DNA from: CAWIOX01 sp963837775
GTDB taxonomy: Bacteria; Pseudomonadota; Gammaproteobacteria; Burkholderiales; Burkholderiaceae_D
DNA length: 64,000 nucleotides
Direction of reading: 5' to 3'
Assembly (NCBI GenBank): GCA_963837775.1
Contig: CAWIOX010000007.1
Span: forward strand, 1 to 64,000
The position numbers and the translations under genes were made by a program. Position 1 is the stretch's first letter. Every line of letters starts with the position of its first letter. The notes beneath the pieces are model-generated. The model was not told the DNA's origin. It saw only the letters and a list, made by a program, of their open reading frames with translations, and made no database searches. Shown one piece after another: positions 26,798-44,296 of this stretch.

Positions 26798-27726
26798 TGC
26801 CGAGTACATCTTATCGGATGCGCTCCGCCGGCAGCGACCGCATGATGCATAAACCTTTTCCGATACTGGCTTTCGCTGCCTTGTTGTCAGGCGGCATCGC
26901 GATCGGCTTTGCCGGCATTCTGATGCGCTTGTCCGATGTCAGTCCGCTGGCGTCGGCATTCTGGCGCATGGCACTGGCGGCACCATTGCTGTGGATCTGG
27001 GCGTTCGCCGTACAGGCGAAAGATAGGGCGCATGGCAAGCGTACCGGATTTGCCCCGGTACTGGTGCTGGCGGGGCTGTATTTCGCGGGCGACATGGGCA
27101 TCTGGCATTTGTCATTGCATTACACCACGGTATCGAATGCAACCCTGTTGTCCAATTTTGCGCCGATTTGCATCGCGTTATGGATGTGGTGGCGGCATCG
27201 CGTGCGCTTTGCACATATGTTCATGCTCGGCATGGCGCTGACGCTGATCGGTGCGGTGCTGCTGGTTGGGTCGGACGGTGTCAGCAGTACGTTAGGTAGC
27301 AACAAGCATTTGGGTGATGCGCTGGGTTTGATCACTGCAGTATTTTATGCAGCGTATCAACTCTCGATCAAAGATGCGCGTAACAGCTATTCAACCGCAC
27401 GTCTGATGGCGTGGAGTACCACCGTAACGGCATTGGCGTTGCTGCCGTTTGCGCTAGCCGCCCCTGGTATTTTCTGGCCGCTCGGCCTTGCCGCATGGTG
27501 GCCTTTGCTGGGCTTGGCGCTGGTGGCGCAGATCGGCGGCCAGGCCGTCATTACCTACGCGTTTGCGCATCTGCCGGCTTCGCTGGCATCCATCAGTCTG
27601 CTGATCCAGCCTTTGACCGCGACTATTGCAGCGTGGATTATTTTCCATGAAGTAATCGGCCCGATCCAGATGGCAGGCGGCGCATTGTTGTTGTTCGGTA
27701 TCTACCTGTCCAAGCGCGGCAGCTAA
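26797..27726 (+). CDS. EamA/DMT family transporter
   Basis: The protein has 309 residues and ten hydrophobic segments in two EamA repeats, the second with 'LSIKDARNSYSTARLMAWST' at its start. The DMT superfamily includes amino-acid and metabolite exporters. An internal start at residue 18 (MHKPFPILAF) is a plausible alternative, since the first 17 residues are hydrophilic and uncharacteristic. The first ATG overlaps the slmA stop. Confidence 0.88.
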   Translation: MPSTSYRMRSAGSDRMMHKPFPILAFAALLSGGIAIGFAGILMRLSDVSPLASAFWRMALAAPLLWIWAFAVQAKDRAHGKRTGFAPVLVLAGLYFAGDMGIWHLSLHYTTVSNATLLSNFAPICIALWMWWRHRVRFAHMFMLGMALTLIGAVLLVGSDGVSSTLGSNKHLGDALGLITAVFYAAYQLSIKDARNSYSTARLMAWSTTVTALALLPFALAAPGIFWPLGLAAWWPLLGLALVAQIGGQAVITYAFAHLPASLASISLLIQPLTATIAAWIIFHEVIGPIQMAGGALLLFGIYLSKRGS

Positions 27727-27927
27727 CGCAGATCCCTTCACGTGGGTAGCTTGTCTGCATTAATAAACGATGAGTGCTGGAATCTGCTGCGACGGGCTTT
27801 GTCTTACAATATGCCGTTGCCACCAGAACCCTTTGGGTTTATCGCCTGACTTTTATGCAAGATCGTAATCCAGTTCAACCTACGCCATGTGAGCTCCGCT
27901 CAATGAGCCGGAACGCCCCTGTTTTTT

Positions 27928-29847
27928 ATGTCGCCCTGTGTCCGGGGCTGTCTCGGCATCACAATGCAGTCCTGGTCTGACATGAGCTTGTCAGGCGGCC
28001 ATCCGGCCTCAGCAGGGTGCTTCGCCTTGCTGGACGATCGCGATGCGACGACGGCTGATCCGCGCTCCCGTTTATATACAGGACATGTCGATACGCTATC
28101 ATGCGATTGCGCTGAGGAGTTGCCAGCATTGTTGGCGCGCATGCAGCAATCCTTGCTGCAAGGTTTGCACGCCGTCGGACTTTTTTCATACGAGCTTGGA
28201 CCCGAGTTGCATGCTACTGCACTGCGCCCGATAGCCCAGCCGTTAGCGCAAATACTGTTGTTTAATCGTTGCGAACATTTTTCTGCGAGTGATGTGGTCG
28301 CCTGGCTCGCCGCGCGCAATCAGGATTTACCGGCCGGGAGTGCCTTGGCTGGTGTCGCCAACATTCATGCGAACGTGACTGAGGCGCAGTTCGAAGAGGC
28401 GATTCAGCGCATTCACGCTTATATCGAAGCGGGCGACATCTATCAGGCCAACTATACCTACCGTCTGCGTTTCGAGAGCTATGGCAATTTATTTGCGCTC
28501 TATCTGCGCTTGCGCGCACGTCAGCCGGTGCCTTACGGCGCCTTGGTGGCCTTGCCGGATGGGCGTGCAATACTTTCTCTGTCGCCCGAACTGTTTGTGC
28601 GGCACATGCAAGGAGCATTGACAGCGCGTCCGATGAAAGGCACGGCGCCAGCCAGCGGTATTGAGTCGCAAGATGCAGTACGCGCCGCAGCACTCGCAAG
28701 CGACCCGAAAAACCGCGCTGAAAATCTGATGATTGTCGACTTGCTGCGCAATGATCTGGGGCGCATAGCCGCCTTGGGTTCGGTCCAGGCGTCGCAACTG
28801 TTTGAGGTCAGCCGTTATAGCAGCGTGTTGCAGATGACCTCGACCGTACAGGCGCAGTTGCGAAAAGGCGTGACGCTGGCCGAGATATTTGCGGCGTTGT
28901 ATCCATGTGGTTCCATTACTGGTGCACCGAAACACCGCGCGATGCAAGTTATCCGTGAACTGGAACCGGATGCCCGTGGCATTTACACCGGCGCTATCGG
29001 CTGGTTCGAGGCTCCGTTAGCGGATTCAACGCATGCAGTCGGTAATTTCTGCCTATCTGTGCCGATTCGTACTTTGGTGCTGGACGCGGCCAATGCGAGT
29101 GGCATGCGTGTTGGCGAAATGGGAGTGGGCGCAGGCATTGTGTACGATAGTGATGCGGCAGAGGAATTTGCCGAGTGCCAATTGAAGGCGCGCTTCCTGA
29201 CTGGTTTGCCGAGTGATTTCGAGTTGTTCGAAACCATGTATGCGACGCATGCGCAAGGGTGTCGTCATATGGAGCGGCATTTGGCGCGCTTGCGTACTTC
29301 GGCGGCTTATTTCGGATTCTGTCTTGATGAGGATGCTATACGTCAGATGCTGCAGGAGGCTTGCAGTGGCTTACTGCCAGAGGGGGCGCATCGGATGCGG
29401 TTGACGCTAGAAAAATCCGGGCGTTGCAACATCCAGACTGCAGCATTGTCATCCTTGCCTGTGCCGCTCAGGGTGAGCATAGCACCTGAGCCCACGCTAT
29501 CCGATGACGTATTTTTACGTCACAAAACAACAGCAAGAGTTCAGTACGATGCCGCTTGGCGCGCAGCAGAAACACAAGGTGCATTCGATATGCTTTTTGT
29601 GAATCAGCAAGGTGAATTGACGGAGGGCGGGCGCAGCAATGTATTCGTCAAGCTGGCTGGCCGTTGGTATACGCCCCCCCTGTCTGCTGGCGTGTTGCCC
29701 GGAGTGATGCGTTCAGTATTGCTGGACGATCCGGCGTGGGATGCTGGCGAACGCAGCTTAACTGTGGCTGATCTGCGCAAGGCGGAATCCATTGTCGTTT
29801 GTAATGCGCTGCGCGGTGCTTTGCCCGTAATAATCGACTGGCAATAG
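27928..29847 (+). CDS. pabB: Fused aminodeoxychorismate synthase component I / aminodeoxychorismate lyase (PabB-PabC)
   Basis: The protein has 639 residues. Residues about 1-440 are a chorismate-utilising domain ('RPMKGTAPASG', 'PCGSITGAPKHRAMQVIREL'), the PabB half that aminates chorismate. Residues about 440-639 are a class IV PLP aminotransferase fold with the lysine in 'FLRHKTTARVQ' and 'ELTEGGRSNVFVKLAG', the PabC lyase half that releases p-aminobenzoate for folate. The fusion puts both steps on one chain. The glutaminase PabA is not encoded here. It is the last intact gene before the rRNA operons. Confidence 0.93.
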   Translation: MSPCVRGCLGITMQSWSDMSLSGGHPASAGCFALLDDRDATTADPRSRLYTGHVDTLSCDCAEELPALLARMQQSLLQGLHAVGLFSYELGPELHATALRPIAQPLAQILLFNRCEHFSASDVVAWLAARNQDLPAGSALAGVANIHANVTEAQFEEAIQRIHAYIEAGDIYQANYTYRLRFESYGNLFALYLRLRARQPVPYGALVALPDGRAILSLSPELFVRHMQGALTARPMKGTAPASGIESQDAVRAAALASDPKNRAENLMIVDLLRNDLGRIAALGSVQASQLFEVSRYSSVLQMTSTVQAQLRKGVTLAEIFAALYPCGSITGAPKHRAMQVIRELEPDARGIYTGAIGWFEAPLADSTHAVGNFCLSVPIRTLVLDAANASGMRVGEMGVGAGIVYDSDAAEEFAECQLKARFLTGLPSDFELFETMYATHAQGCRHMERHLARLRTSAAYFGFCLDEDAIRQMLQEACSGLLPEGAHRMRLTLEKSGRCNIQTAALSSLPVPLRVSIAPEPTLSDDVFLRHKTTARVQYDAAWRAAETQGAFDMLFVNQQGELTEGGRSNVFVKLAGRWYTPPLSAGVLPGVMRSVLLDDPAWDAGERSLTVADLRKAESIVVCNALRGALPVIIDWQ

Positions 29848-29896
29848 CGCAGCCGCTGCTGTTTTGCGCCAATTGGGAAGAGTTTTCCAAATTGGC

Positions 29897-29925
29897 TTGT
29901 TGAATTACCTCCGAGTTGCTATAGT
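29897..29925 (+). promoter_or_regulatory. Candidate rrn upstream promoter P1
   Basis: TTGTTG and TATAGT are separated by exactly 17 bp, 447 bp before the first 16S gene and 50 bp after pabBC. It has no counterpart before the second operon. Confidence 0.5.
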
Positions 29926-30046
29926 TCGCCTCCCGTTGAAAGCAGTGCGCCGGAAGCAGTAAGCTGAGTGCATGCCGGAGGCGGGAAAGAAGGTGGAATA
30001 GATGTGCCGGGAGAGGAAAGTCTGCCGGGTTTCGTTGAAATAGATG

Positions 30047-30075
30047 TTGACGAAATGAGCGAAACGCCCCATAAT
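30047..30075 (+). promoter_or_regulatory. rrn operon 1 promoter (P2)
   Basis: TTGACG and CATAAT are 17 bp apart. The -10 lies inside the 5.66-kb tandem repeat and the -35 lies outside it. A G+C-rich discriminator is not obvious. Confidence 0.65.
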
Positions 30076-30166
30076 CCCATCTCTCTGCTGCTGCCAAACA
30101 AAACGATTTGGGGCGGAGCGGAACGGCAGGAATGCTGTGCCGCCAAGTAGAACAAGATCTTTAAAA

Positions 30167-30186
30167 ATTAACAGTCGATAAGTGTG
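30167..30186 (+). promoter_or_regulatory. 16S precursor processing stem, 5' arm (rrn1)
   Basis: These 20 bases are perfectly complementary to 31932-31951 after the 16S gene, the arrangement cut by RNase III. A boxA-like GATCTTTAAAAA precedes it. Confidence 0.75.
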
Positions 30187-30372
30187 GGCGTTTGATGGAA
30201 GTGCTGCGCAGCGAGCGAAAGCTGGTTGCGTAAAACTTACAATATCAAATGCTCACGAAAGAAGAAAAATAGGATCTTTTTGGAGGTAACTTCGAAGAGA
30301 GCCTGTCAGTATTTTGAGTGAGCGACCGGTCCGGTAAAACGGACCATGTCAGCAATGACATAAAACAGAGAT

Positions 30373-31907
<1,535 letters not shown>

Positions 31908-31931
31908 GAGTTCGCACGGAAGTCAAGCGTT

Positions 31932-31951
31932 CACACTTATCGACTGTTAAT
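31932..31951 (+). promoter_or_regulatory. 16S precursor processing stem, 3' arm (rrn1)
   Basis: It pairs perfectly with 30167-30186. The second operon has one A-to-G change here (37689) that keeps a G-U pair. Confidence 0.75.
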
Positions 31952-32029
31952 ACAGAAAAGAACAGTAATTGGTTTGCAAGCGGCAAGCAATAGTTACCGC
32001 CGCGCTGAAGGCTGAGAGCTGATCCAAGT

Positions 32030-32106
32030 GGGTCTGTAGCTCAGCTGGTTAGAGCACTGTGTTGATAACGCAGGGGTCGTTGGTTCGAGTCCAACCAGAC
32101 CTACCA
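32030..32106 (+). tRNA. ileT: tRNA-Ile (GAT), rrn1
   Basis: The 77-base cloverleaf has acceptor GGGTCTG/CAGACCT, anticodon GAT in TTGATAA, T-loop GGTTCGAGTCC and an encoded CCA. It is in the usual 16S-23S spacer position. Confidence 0.97.
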
Positions 32107-32117
32107 AAGAATTTCGT

Positions 32118-32193
32118 GGGGGTTTAGCTCAGCTGGGAGAGCACCTGCTTTGCAAGCAGGGGGTCGTCGGTTCGATCCCGTCAACCTCCACCA
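32118..32193 (+). tRNA. alaT: tRNA-Ala (TGC), rrn1
   Basis: The 76-base cloverleaf has anticodon TGC in TTTGCAA, T-loop GGTTCGATCCC and an encoded CCA. The acceptor stem contains one G-U pair. It follows tRNA-Ile by 11 bases. Confidence 0.97.
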
Positions 32194-32273
32194 AGATATC
32201 AAACCTAAGTATATTTGATGCATGCGTATCAAGATGATTTAGGTTTGATCTTTTAAGATCAAGTGCTGTTTCG

Positions 32274-32283
32274 TTCTTTAACA
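32274..32283 (+). promoter_or_regulatory. Spacer boxA antitermination site (rrn1)
   Basis: TTCTTTAACA is close to the boxA consensus (TGCTCTTTAACA), placed between tRNA-Ala and 23S as in other proteobacterial operons. Confidence 0.6.
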
Positions 32284-32532
32284 ATCTGGAAGAAGTAAAG
32301 ATTAATCAAATAAGGTTAATTAGTCACTGTAAGCAACAGTAGAAATACTGGTGCAATCAATGATGAAAGATGCTTATTTGGTGGGTTGTGATTGTATCAA
32401 ATCAAATTGTATGTAGAAGGAAGTCATGTTTTTGAAAGAAGGCATGAGCAGTTTTATATACGGCAAACGCTAAACTTTATTATCTCTATAGCCGTCTTTG
32501 TGTTCGCAAGAATGCAGAGGCTAAAGTTATAG

Positions 32533-35408
<2,876 letters not shown>

Positions 35409-35600
35409 ATAACCTTAGCAGGTTAGAGATGATGAGTAGCAGCGTATGCCAATGCGACCATGTTCAATACATGCGCATGATTTGGACATCACGCCCGCCA
35501 ACAATTGTTGTATACTTTACTTCTTCCAGATTGCGTTGTTTGCTGCCATGCCGGCCCGTAGAAATACGGCATGCGGAGGAGCAAGCGATGTTACAAGTTA

Positions 35601-35716
35601 TGCCTGATGACCATAGCAAGTTGGTACCACCCCTTCCCATCCCGAACAGGACCGTGAAACGACTTCGCGCCGATGATAGTGCGTCAACACGTGTGAAAGT
35701 AGGTCATCGTCAGGCT
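35601..35716 (+). rRNA. rrf: 5S ribosomal RNA (rrn1)
   Basis: The gene is about 116 bases. TGCCTGATGACC at the start pairs with the GGTCATCGTCAGGC end; CCCATCCCGAAC and CGCCGATGATAGT are the conserved 5S blocks. Confidence 0.95.
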
Positions 35717-35724
35717 TTTATTTG

Positions 35725-35757
35725 AAAAGCTCTAGCGTAATAGCTAGAGCTTTTTTC
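35725..35757 (+). terminator. Rho-independent terminator of rrn1
   Basis: A perfect 12-bp stem (35725-35736 with 35743-35754, loop GTAATA) runs into TTTTTT. It lies outside or at the edge of the tandem repeat; rrn2 has a different terminator. Confidence 0.9.
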
Positions 35758-35792
35758 TTCAGTGTATATAGTAATGTGCACTGAAGAAAAAA
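35751..35792. terminator. 14-bp perfect inverted repeat in the inter-operon spacer
   Basis: TTTTTTCTTCAGTG (35751-35764) and CACTGAAGAAAAAA (35779-35792) flank a 14-base AT-rich loop. The left arm overlaps the U-tract of the rrn1 terminator and the right arm abuts the -35 of the rrn2 promoter. It resembles a bidirectional terminator or a fail-safe stop. Confidence 0.6.
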
Positions 35793-35821
35793 TTGACAGA
35801 TTACGGGGTAAGCCCCATAAT
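35793..35821 (+). promoter_or_regulatory. rrn operon 2 promoter
   Basis: A consensus TTGACA lies 17 bp from CATAAT. The -10 is the repeat copy of that of rrn1; the -35 is unique to this operon and stronger (TTGACA versus TTGACG). Confidence 0.75.
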
Positions 35822-36118
35822 CCCATCTCTCTGCTGCTGCCAAACAAAACGATTTGGGGCGGAGCGGAACGGCAGGAATGCTGTGTCGCCAAGTAGAACA
35901 AGATCTTTAAAAATTAACAGTCGATAAGTGTGGGCGTTTGATGGAAGTGCTGCGCAGCGAGCGAAAGCTGGTTGCGTAAAACTTACAATATCAAATGCTC
36001 ACGAAAGAAGAAAAATAGGATCTTTTTGGAGGTAACTTCGAAGAGAGCCTGTCAGTATTTTGAGTGAGCGACCGGTCCGGTAAAACGGACCATGTCAGCA
36101 ATGACATAAAACAGAGAT

Positions 36119-37653
<1,535 letters not shown>

Positions 37654-37677
37654 GAGTTCGCACGGAAGTCAAGCGTT

Positions 37678-37697
37678 CACACTTATCGGCTGTTAAT
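37678..37697 (+). promoter_or_regulatory. 16S precursor processing stem, 3' arm (rrn2)
   Basis: It pairs with 35913-35932. The G at 37689 makes a G-U wobble where rrn1 has an A-U pair. Confidence 0.75.
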
Positions 37698-37775
37698 ACA
37701 GAAAAGAACAGTAATTGGTTTGCAAGCGGCAAGCAATAGTTACCGCCGCGCTGAAGGCTGAGAGCTGATCCAAGT

Positions 37776-37852
37776 GGGTCTGTAGCTCAGCTGGTTAGAG
37801 CACTGTGTTGATAACGCAGGGGTCGTTGGTTCGAGTCCAACCAGACCTACCA
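37776..37852 (+). tRNA. ileT: tRNA-Ile (GAT), rrn2
   Basis: It is identical to the rrn1 tRNA-Ile, with anticodon GAT and encoded CCA. Confidence 0.97.
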
Positions 37853-37863
37853 AAGAATTTCGT

Positions 37864-37939
37864 GGGGGTTTAGCTCAGCTGGGAGAGCACCTGCTTTGCA
37901 AGCAGGGGGTCGTCGGTTCGATCCCGTCAACCTCCACCA
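37864..37939 (+). tRNA. alaT: tRNA-Ala (TGC), rrn2
   Basis: It is identical to the rrn1 tRNA-Ala, with anticodon TGC and encoded CCA. Confidence 0.97.
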
Positions 37940-38019
37940 AGATATCAAACCTAAGTATATTTGATGCATGCGTATCAAGATGATTTAGGTTTGATCTTTT
38001 AAGATCAAGTGCTGTTTCG

Positions 38020-38029
38020 TTCTTTAACA
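38020..38029 (+). promoter_or_regulatory. Spacer boxA antitermination site (rrn2)
   Basis: TTCTTTAACA, the same boxA-like site as in rrn1. Confidence 0.6.
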
Positions 38030-38278
38030 ATCTGGAAGAAGTAAAGATTAATCAAATAAGGTTAATTAGTCACTGTAAGCAACAGTAGCAATACTGGTGC
38101 AATCAATGATGAAAGATGCTTATTTGGTGGGTTGTGATTGTATCAAATCAAATTGTATGTAGAAGGAAGTCATGTTTTTGAAAGAAGGCATGAGCAGTTT
38201 TATATACGGCAAACGCTAAACTTTATTATCTCTATAGCCGTCTTTGTGTTCGCAAGAATGCAGAGGCTAAAGTTATAG

Positions 38279-41154
<2,876 letters not shown>

Positions 41155-41346
41155 ATAACCTTAGCAGGTTAGAGATGATGAGTAGCAGCGTATGCCAATG
41201 CGATCATGTTCAATACATGCGCATGATTTGGACATCACGCCCGCCAACAATTGTTGTATACTTTACTTCTTCCAGATTGCGTTGTTTGCTGCCATGCCGG
41301 CCCGTAGAAATACGGCATGCGGAGGAGCAAGCGATGTTACAAGTTA

Positions 41347-41462
41347 TGCCTGATGACCATAGCAAGTTGGTACCACCCCTTCCCATCCCGAACAGGACCG
41401 TGAAACGACTTCGCGCCGATGATAGTGCGTCAACACGTGTGAAAGTAGGTCATCGTCAGGCT
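41347..41462 (+). rRNA. rrf: 5S ribosomal RNA (rrn2)
   Basis: It is identical by eye to the rrn1 copy. Confidence 0.95.
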
Positions 41463-41470
41463 TTTATTTG

Positions 41471-41512
41471 AAAACCCCCTTGGATTAGATTCCTCGGGGG
41501 TTTTTGCTTTTT
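41471..41512 (+). terminator. Rho-independent terminator of rrn2
   Basis: AAAACCCCC and GGGGGTTTTT form a stem with an imperfect inner part, followed by more T. It is unrelated to the rrn1 terminator; the repeat ends at the first A residues. Confidence 0.85.
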
Positions 41513-41524
41513 GACTTTCTATTC

Positions 41525-41712
41525 TTAAGCAAGAATCTTGCAATTTGCAATCAATTTTTTCCATCCGTAAGGCACCATACTGGTTTGGCAATGCTTGGAA
41601 AACGGATACTTATCCGTAAGCACCTCATCAAGCTTTCGATTACCCATATCTTTGGCTATTTCACAGTTAATTGTTGAAGTGATGTTTAATTTTTGATAAG
41701 TGTTGACGAAGG
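41525..41712 (-). pseudogene. Orphan C-terminal coding fragment, AT-rich
   Basis: The minus frame reads 'INCEIAKDMGNRKLDEVLTD' and 'MVPYGWKKLIANCKILA' before a stop. It has ordinary residue composition and looks like a real protein end. It runs upstream into the IS1595 remnant, where it loses sense, so the rest of the gene is gone. It is clearly AT-richer than the surrounding genes, which suggests foreign origin. The family is not recognised. Confidence 0.35.
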
Positions 41713-41720
41713 GCAAATCC

Positions 41721-41928
41721 ATGAAAGCGCTGGACTTCAAAACTTGGCTGGCGTAACTCAATGCGCTTAACCGTGGGCAAAAAGACCGCCTGCGCAATGA
41801 GCTGGACCGACAGCGTAGTGCAGCAGAAGTCATCCGGCTCATCGAACAAGGTTTGCAGGAAAAGCCGCTCTGTCCGCACTGCGGCAGCACACAACTGCAG
41901 CGCTGGGGTGTCAGCTGCGGCCTGCAAC
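41721..41928 (+). pseudogene. IS1595-type transposase remnant (N-terminal)
   Basis: The frame 'MKALDFKTWLA-stop-LNALNRGQKDRLRN' continues to a zinc ribbon 'CPHCGSTQLQRWGVSCGLQR', the N-terminal DNA-binding part of ISXO2-like (IS1595 family) transposases. It has an in-frame TAA at codon 12 and is cut off in the zinc ribbon by the IS256-type end. The DDE catalytic domain is missing. Confidence 0.72.
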
Positions 41929-42302
41929 GAGCCTGTCAGATTTTTTGTGTGAAAGAAGTTATGCGATAAACTTTATCCTGGAAAGGATACGTATGACAAC
42001 CATTGACAAAGCCACGCTGGACAAATTACTCGAGGGGTTTGATCCCAACAACCCGCAAGCCATGTTTACCGACGCGAGGCTGTTTGGTCAGCTCAAAAAA
42101 GCGCTTGCAGAGCGAGTGCTTCAGGCCGAACTCTCCCATCATCTGGGGCAGCAGCGCAACGCACCCGCACCGACCCGCAACCACAAAAACGGCAGCAGCA
42201 AGAAATCGGTTCTGGCTGCGGAAAGCAGGCTTACGCTCGATATTCCACGCGACCGCAACGGTAGCTTTGAACCGCAGTTGGTCGCCAAACATCAGCGTCG
42301 TG
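41929..42302 (+). mobile_element. IS256-family element, left part only
   Basis: The sequence starting GAGCCTGTCAGATTTTTTGT looks like an IS256-family terminal repeat and interrupts the IS1595 ribbon. The transposase begins at 41993 ('MTTIDKATLDKLLEGFDPNN') and continues 'LAERVLQAELSHHLGQQRN', the conserved mutator-type N-terminus. It is cut at 42302 by the IS66 end after about 103 residues. The rest of the element is not found on the other side of the IS66. Confidence 0.78.
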
Positions 42303-42365
42303 GTAAGCGACGCGCGAAGGACGTCTTGACATCGAATCATTGCGATAGCAACCGGGCCTGATCGG

Positions 42366-43919
42366 TCAAGGACCGGCGGAGCCGAGCTGGTCGAGCACGT
42401 TCCATGGAAGCAACTCGTTGATCCGGTTGATCGGATGGTCAGCGATGTACGTGAGCACATGGCGCAGATACGCTTGCGGATCCATACCGTTGAGTTTGGC
42501 CGTTCCGATCAGTGCATACATCGCGGCGGCCCGTTCACCGCCGCTGTCGGCTCCCATGAACAGGAAATTCTTTCGTCCCAATGCAACCGACCGTAACGCG
42601 CGTTCAGCAGCATTGTTGTCGATCTCGGCAATGCCGTGATCACAGTAAAGCAGAAGCGCTTGCCACTGGTTCAGCGCATAGTTGATCGCCTTGGTGGTGT
42701 TGGATTTCACCGAAAGCGTCGGCAAGCGAGCACGCAGCCACGCTTCGAAATCTACCAGTAGCGGCAGCGCCTGCTCCTGCCGAATCTGACGACGCAGATC
42801 CGGCGGCTTGCCGCGTACCTGATCTTCGATTCCATATAGTTCGCCGATTCTTCGCAGGGCCTCAGTCGTGAATGCCGTTGGATGCACGACATGCAGATCG
42901 TGGAATTTGCGCCGGGTGTGCGCCCAACATGCCGCTTCCTGGACCCGGCCGGTTTCATAAATCGCATTGAAGCCGGCGTAGGCATCGGCCTGCAGAATGC
43001 CGTGAAATCCGGCGAGGTGGGTTTGCGGATGGATGCCCTTGCGGTCCGGCGTGTAGGCAAACCAGACGGCCGGTGCGACCGTCGATGCCGCGTTGCGATC
43101 ATCGCGCACATAGGTCCAGAGCCGACCGGTCTTGGTCTGGCCGTTGCCTGCGGCGAGTACCGGCACGGTCGTGTCGTCGGCATGCAGTTTCGATCCGGCC
43201 ATCACATGGCGGCGCAGTGCATCGACCAGCGGGGCCATCAGGCTACTTGCGGCGCCCACCCAACGGCCCATGCTGGAGCGGTCGATCTCGACGCCTTGCC
43301 TTGCATGGATCACCGACTGCCGATACAGCGGTTGATGATCGGCGAATTTCGCGACCAAGATATGGGCCAGCAAACCGGGGCCGGCCACGCCGCGCAGGAT
43401 CGGGCGGCTTGGTGCCGGCACTTGCACGATGCGGTCACAGCACGCACACGCTTTTTTACGCCGGATGTGGCGAATTACCTTGAACGCCGTGTTGACGATT
43501 TCGAGCTGCTCGGAAACGTCTTCGCCGAGCGGTTTGAGATTGCCGCCACAGTCGGGGCAGGCTTGATCGGCGGGTTCAAGAATGCGATCTTCGCGCGGCA
43601 GTTCGGGCGGCAAGGGCTGCCGGGTCGGCGGCGTGCGCTGCGTCGCTGGCACGACCGCTGGCGGCTGCGCATCGATCACGCCTTCTTCAGCCAGCAGATC
43701 TTCCAGTCGGCATTCCAGCCTCTCGATCTGCCGATCGATCTTCTCGGATTTGCGACCGAACTGCATGCGCTGCAATTTGGCGATCAGCAGTTTGAGTTGT
43801 TCGACTTCCAGTGCCCGTGACGCCAGGGCCAGCGTCATCTGCTCCATCGACGCCTGCTGCGCCAGCACCATCGCCTTGAGGGCATCGATGTCGTCAGGGA
43901 GTGGCGAAGGAAGTGGCAT
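42366..43919 (-). CDS. tnpC: IS66 transposase TnpC
   Basis: The protein has 517 residues. It has an N-terminal leucine-zipper-like helix ('ALEVEQLKLLIAKLQRMQFGRKSEK' region), a CPDCGG zinc finger near residue 119, the IS66 DDE core ('SKLHADDTTVPVLAAG', 'ADAYAGFNAIYETG') and the C-terminal 'LFMGADSGGERAAAMYALIG' domain. The gene appears functional. It starts 29 bases after tnpB ends. Confidence 0.94.
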   Translation of the reverse strand: MPLPSPLPDDIDALKAMVLAQQASMEQMTLALASRALEVEQLKLLIAKLQRMQFGRKSEKIDRQIERLECRLEDLLAEEGVIDAQPPAVVPATQRTPPTRQPLPPELPREDRILEPADQACPDCGGNLKPLGEDVSEQLEIVNTAFKVIRHIRRKKACACCDRIVQVPAPSRPILRGVAGPGLLAHILVAKFADHQPLYRQSVIHARQGVEIDRSSMGRWVGAASSLMAPLVDALRRHVMAGSKLHADDTTVPVLAAGNGQTKTGRLWTYVRDDRNAASTVAPAVWFAYTPDRKGIHPQTHLAGFHGILQADAYAGFNAIYETGRVQEAACWAHTRRKFHDLHVVHPTAFTTEALRRIGELYGIEDQVRGKPPDLRRQIRQEQALPLLVDFEAWLRARLPTLSVKSNTTKAINYALNQWQALLLYCDHGIAEIDNNAAERALRSVALGRKNFLFMGADSGGERAAAMYALIGTAKLNGMDPQAYLRHVLTYIADHPINRINELLPWNVLDQLGSAGP

Positions 43920-43948
43920 GCGCGAAGTTTACGCAAGTTAGAAGAAGT

Positions 43949-44296
43949 TTACAACACCGATCTGGGCTGCCAGGTGCGTTGCGGCTGCCGCCAGTCGATC
44001 CCTTCGAGCAACATCGACAGCTGTGCAGGTGTCAAACACACCGAGCCGCTGGTGGCCTGCGGCCACACAAACCGGCCTTGTTCAAGGCGCTTGGCCAGCA
44101 GGCACAGGCCATCGCCGGTAGCCCACAACAACTTGATGACGTCGCCACGGCGGCCGCGAAAGACGAAGACATGGCCATTGAACGGATCGGCCGCCAGCGC
44201 CGTTTCCACTTTGGCAGCGAGTCCCTGAAAGCCGCAGCGCATATCGGTGACGCCAGCGGCAATCCAGATGCGTGTCCCGGCGGGCAGGCCGATCAT
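43949..44296 (-). CDS. tnpB: IS66 accessory protein TnpB
   Basis: The protein has 115 residues from the ATG that overlaps the tnpA stop (ATGA). 'MRCGFQGLAAKVETALAADP' and 'VIKLLWATGDGLCLLAKRLE' are the IS66 Orf2/TnpB signatures. It is required for transposition of IS66 elements, with role unknown. Confidence 0.92.
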   Translation of the reverse strand: MIGLPAGTRIWIAAGVTDMRCGFQGLAAKVETALAADPFNGHVFVFRGRRGDVIKLLWATGDGLCLLAKRLEQGRFVWPQATSGSVCLTPAQLSMLLEGIDWRQPQRTWQPRSVL

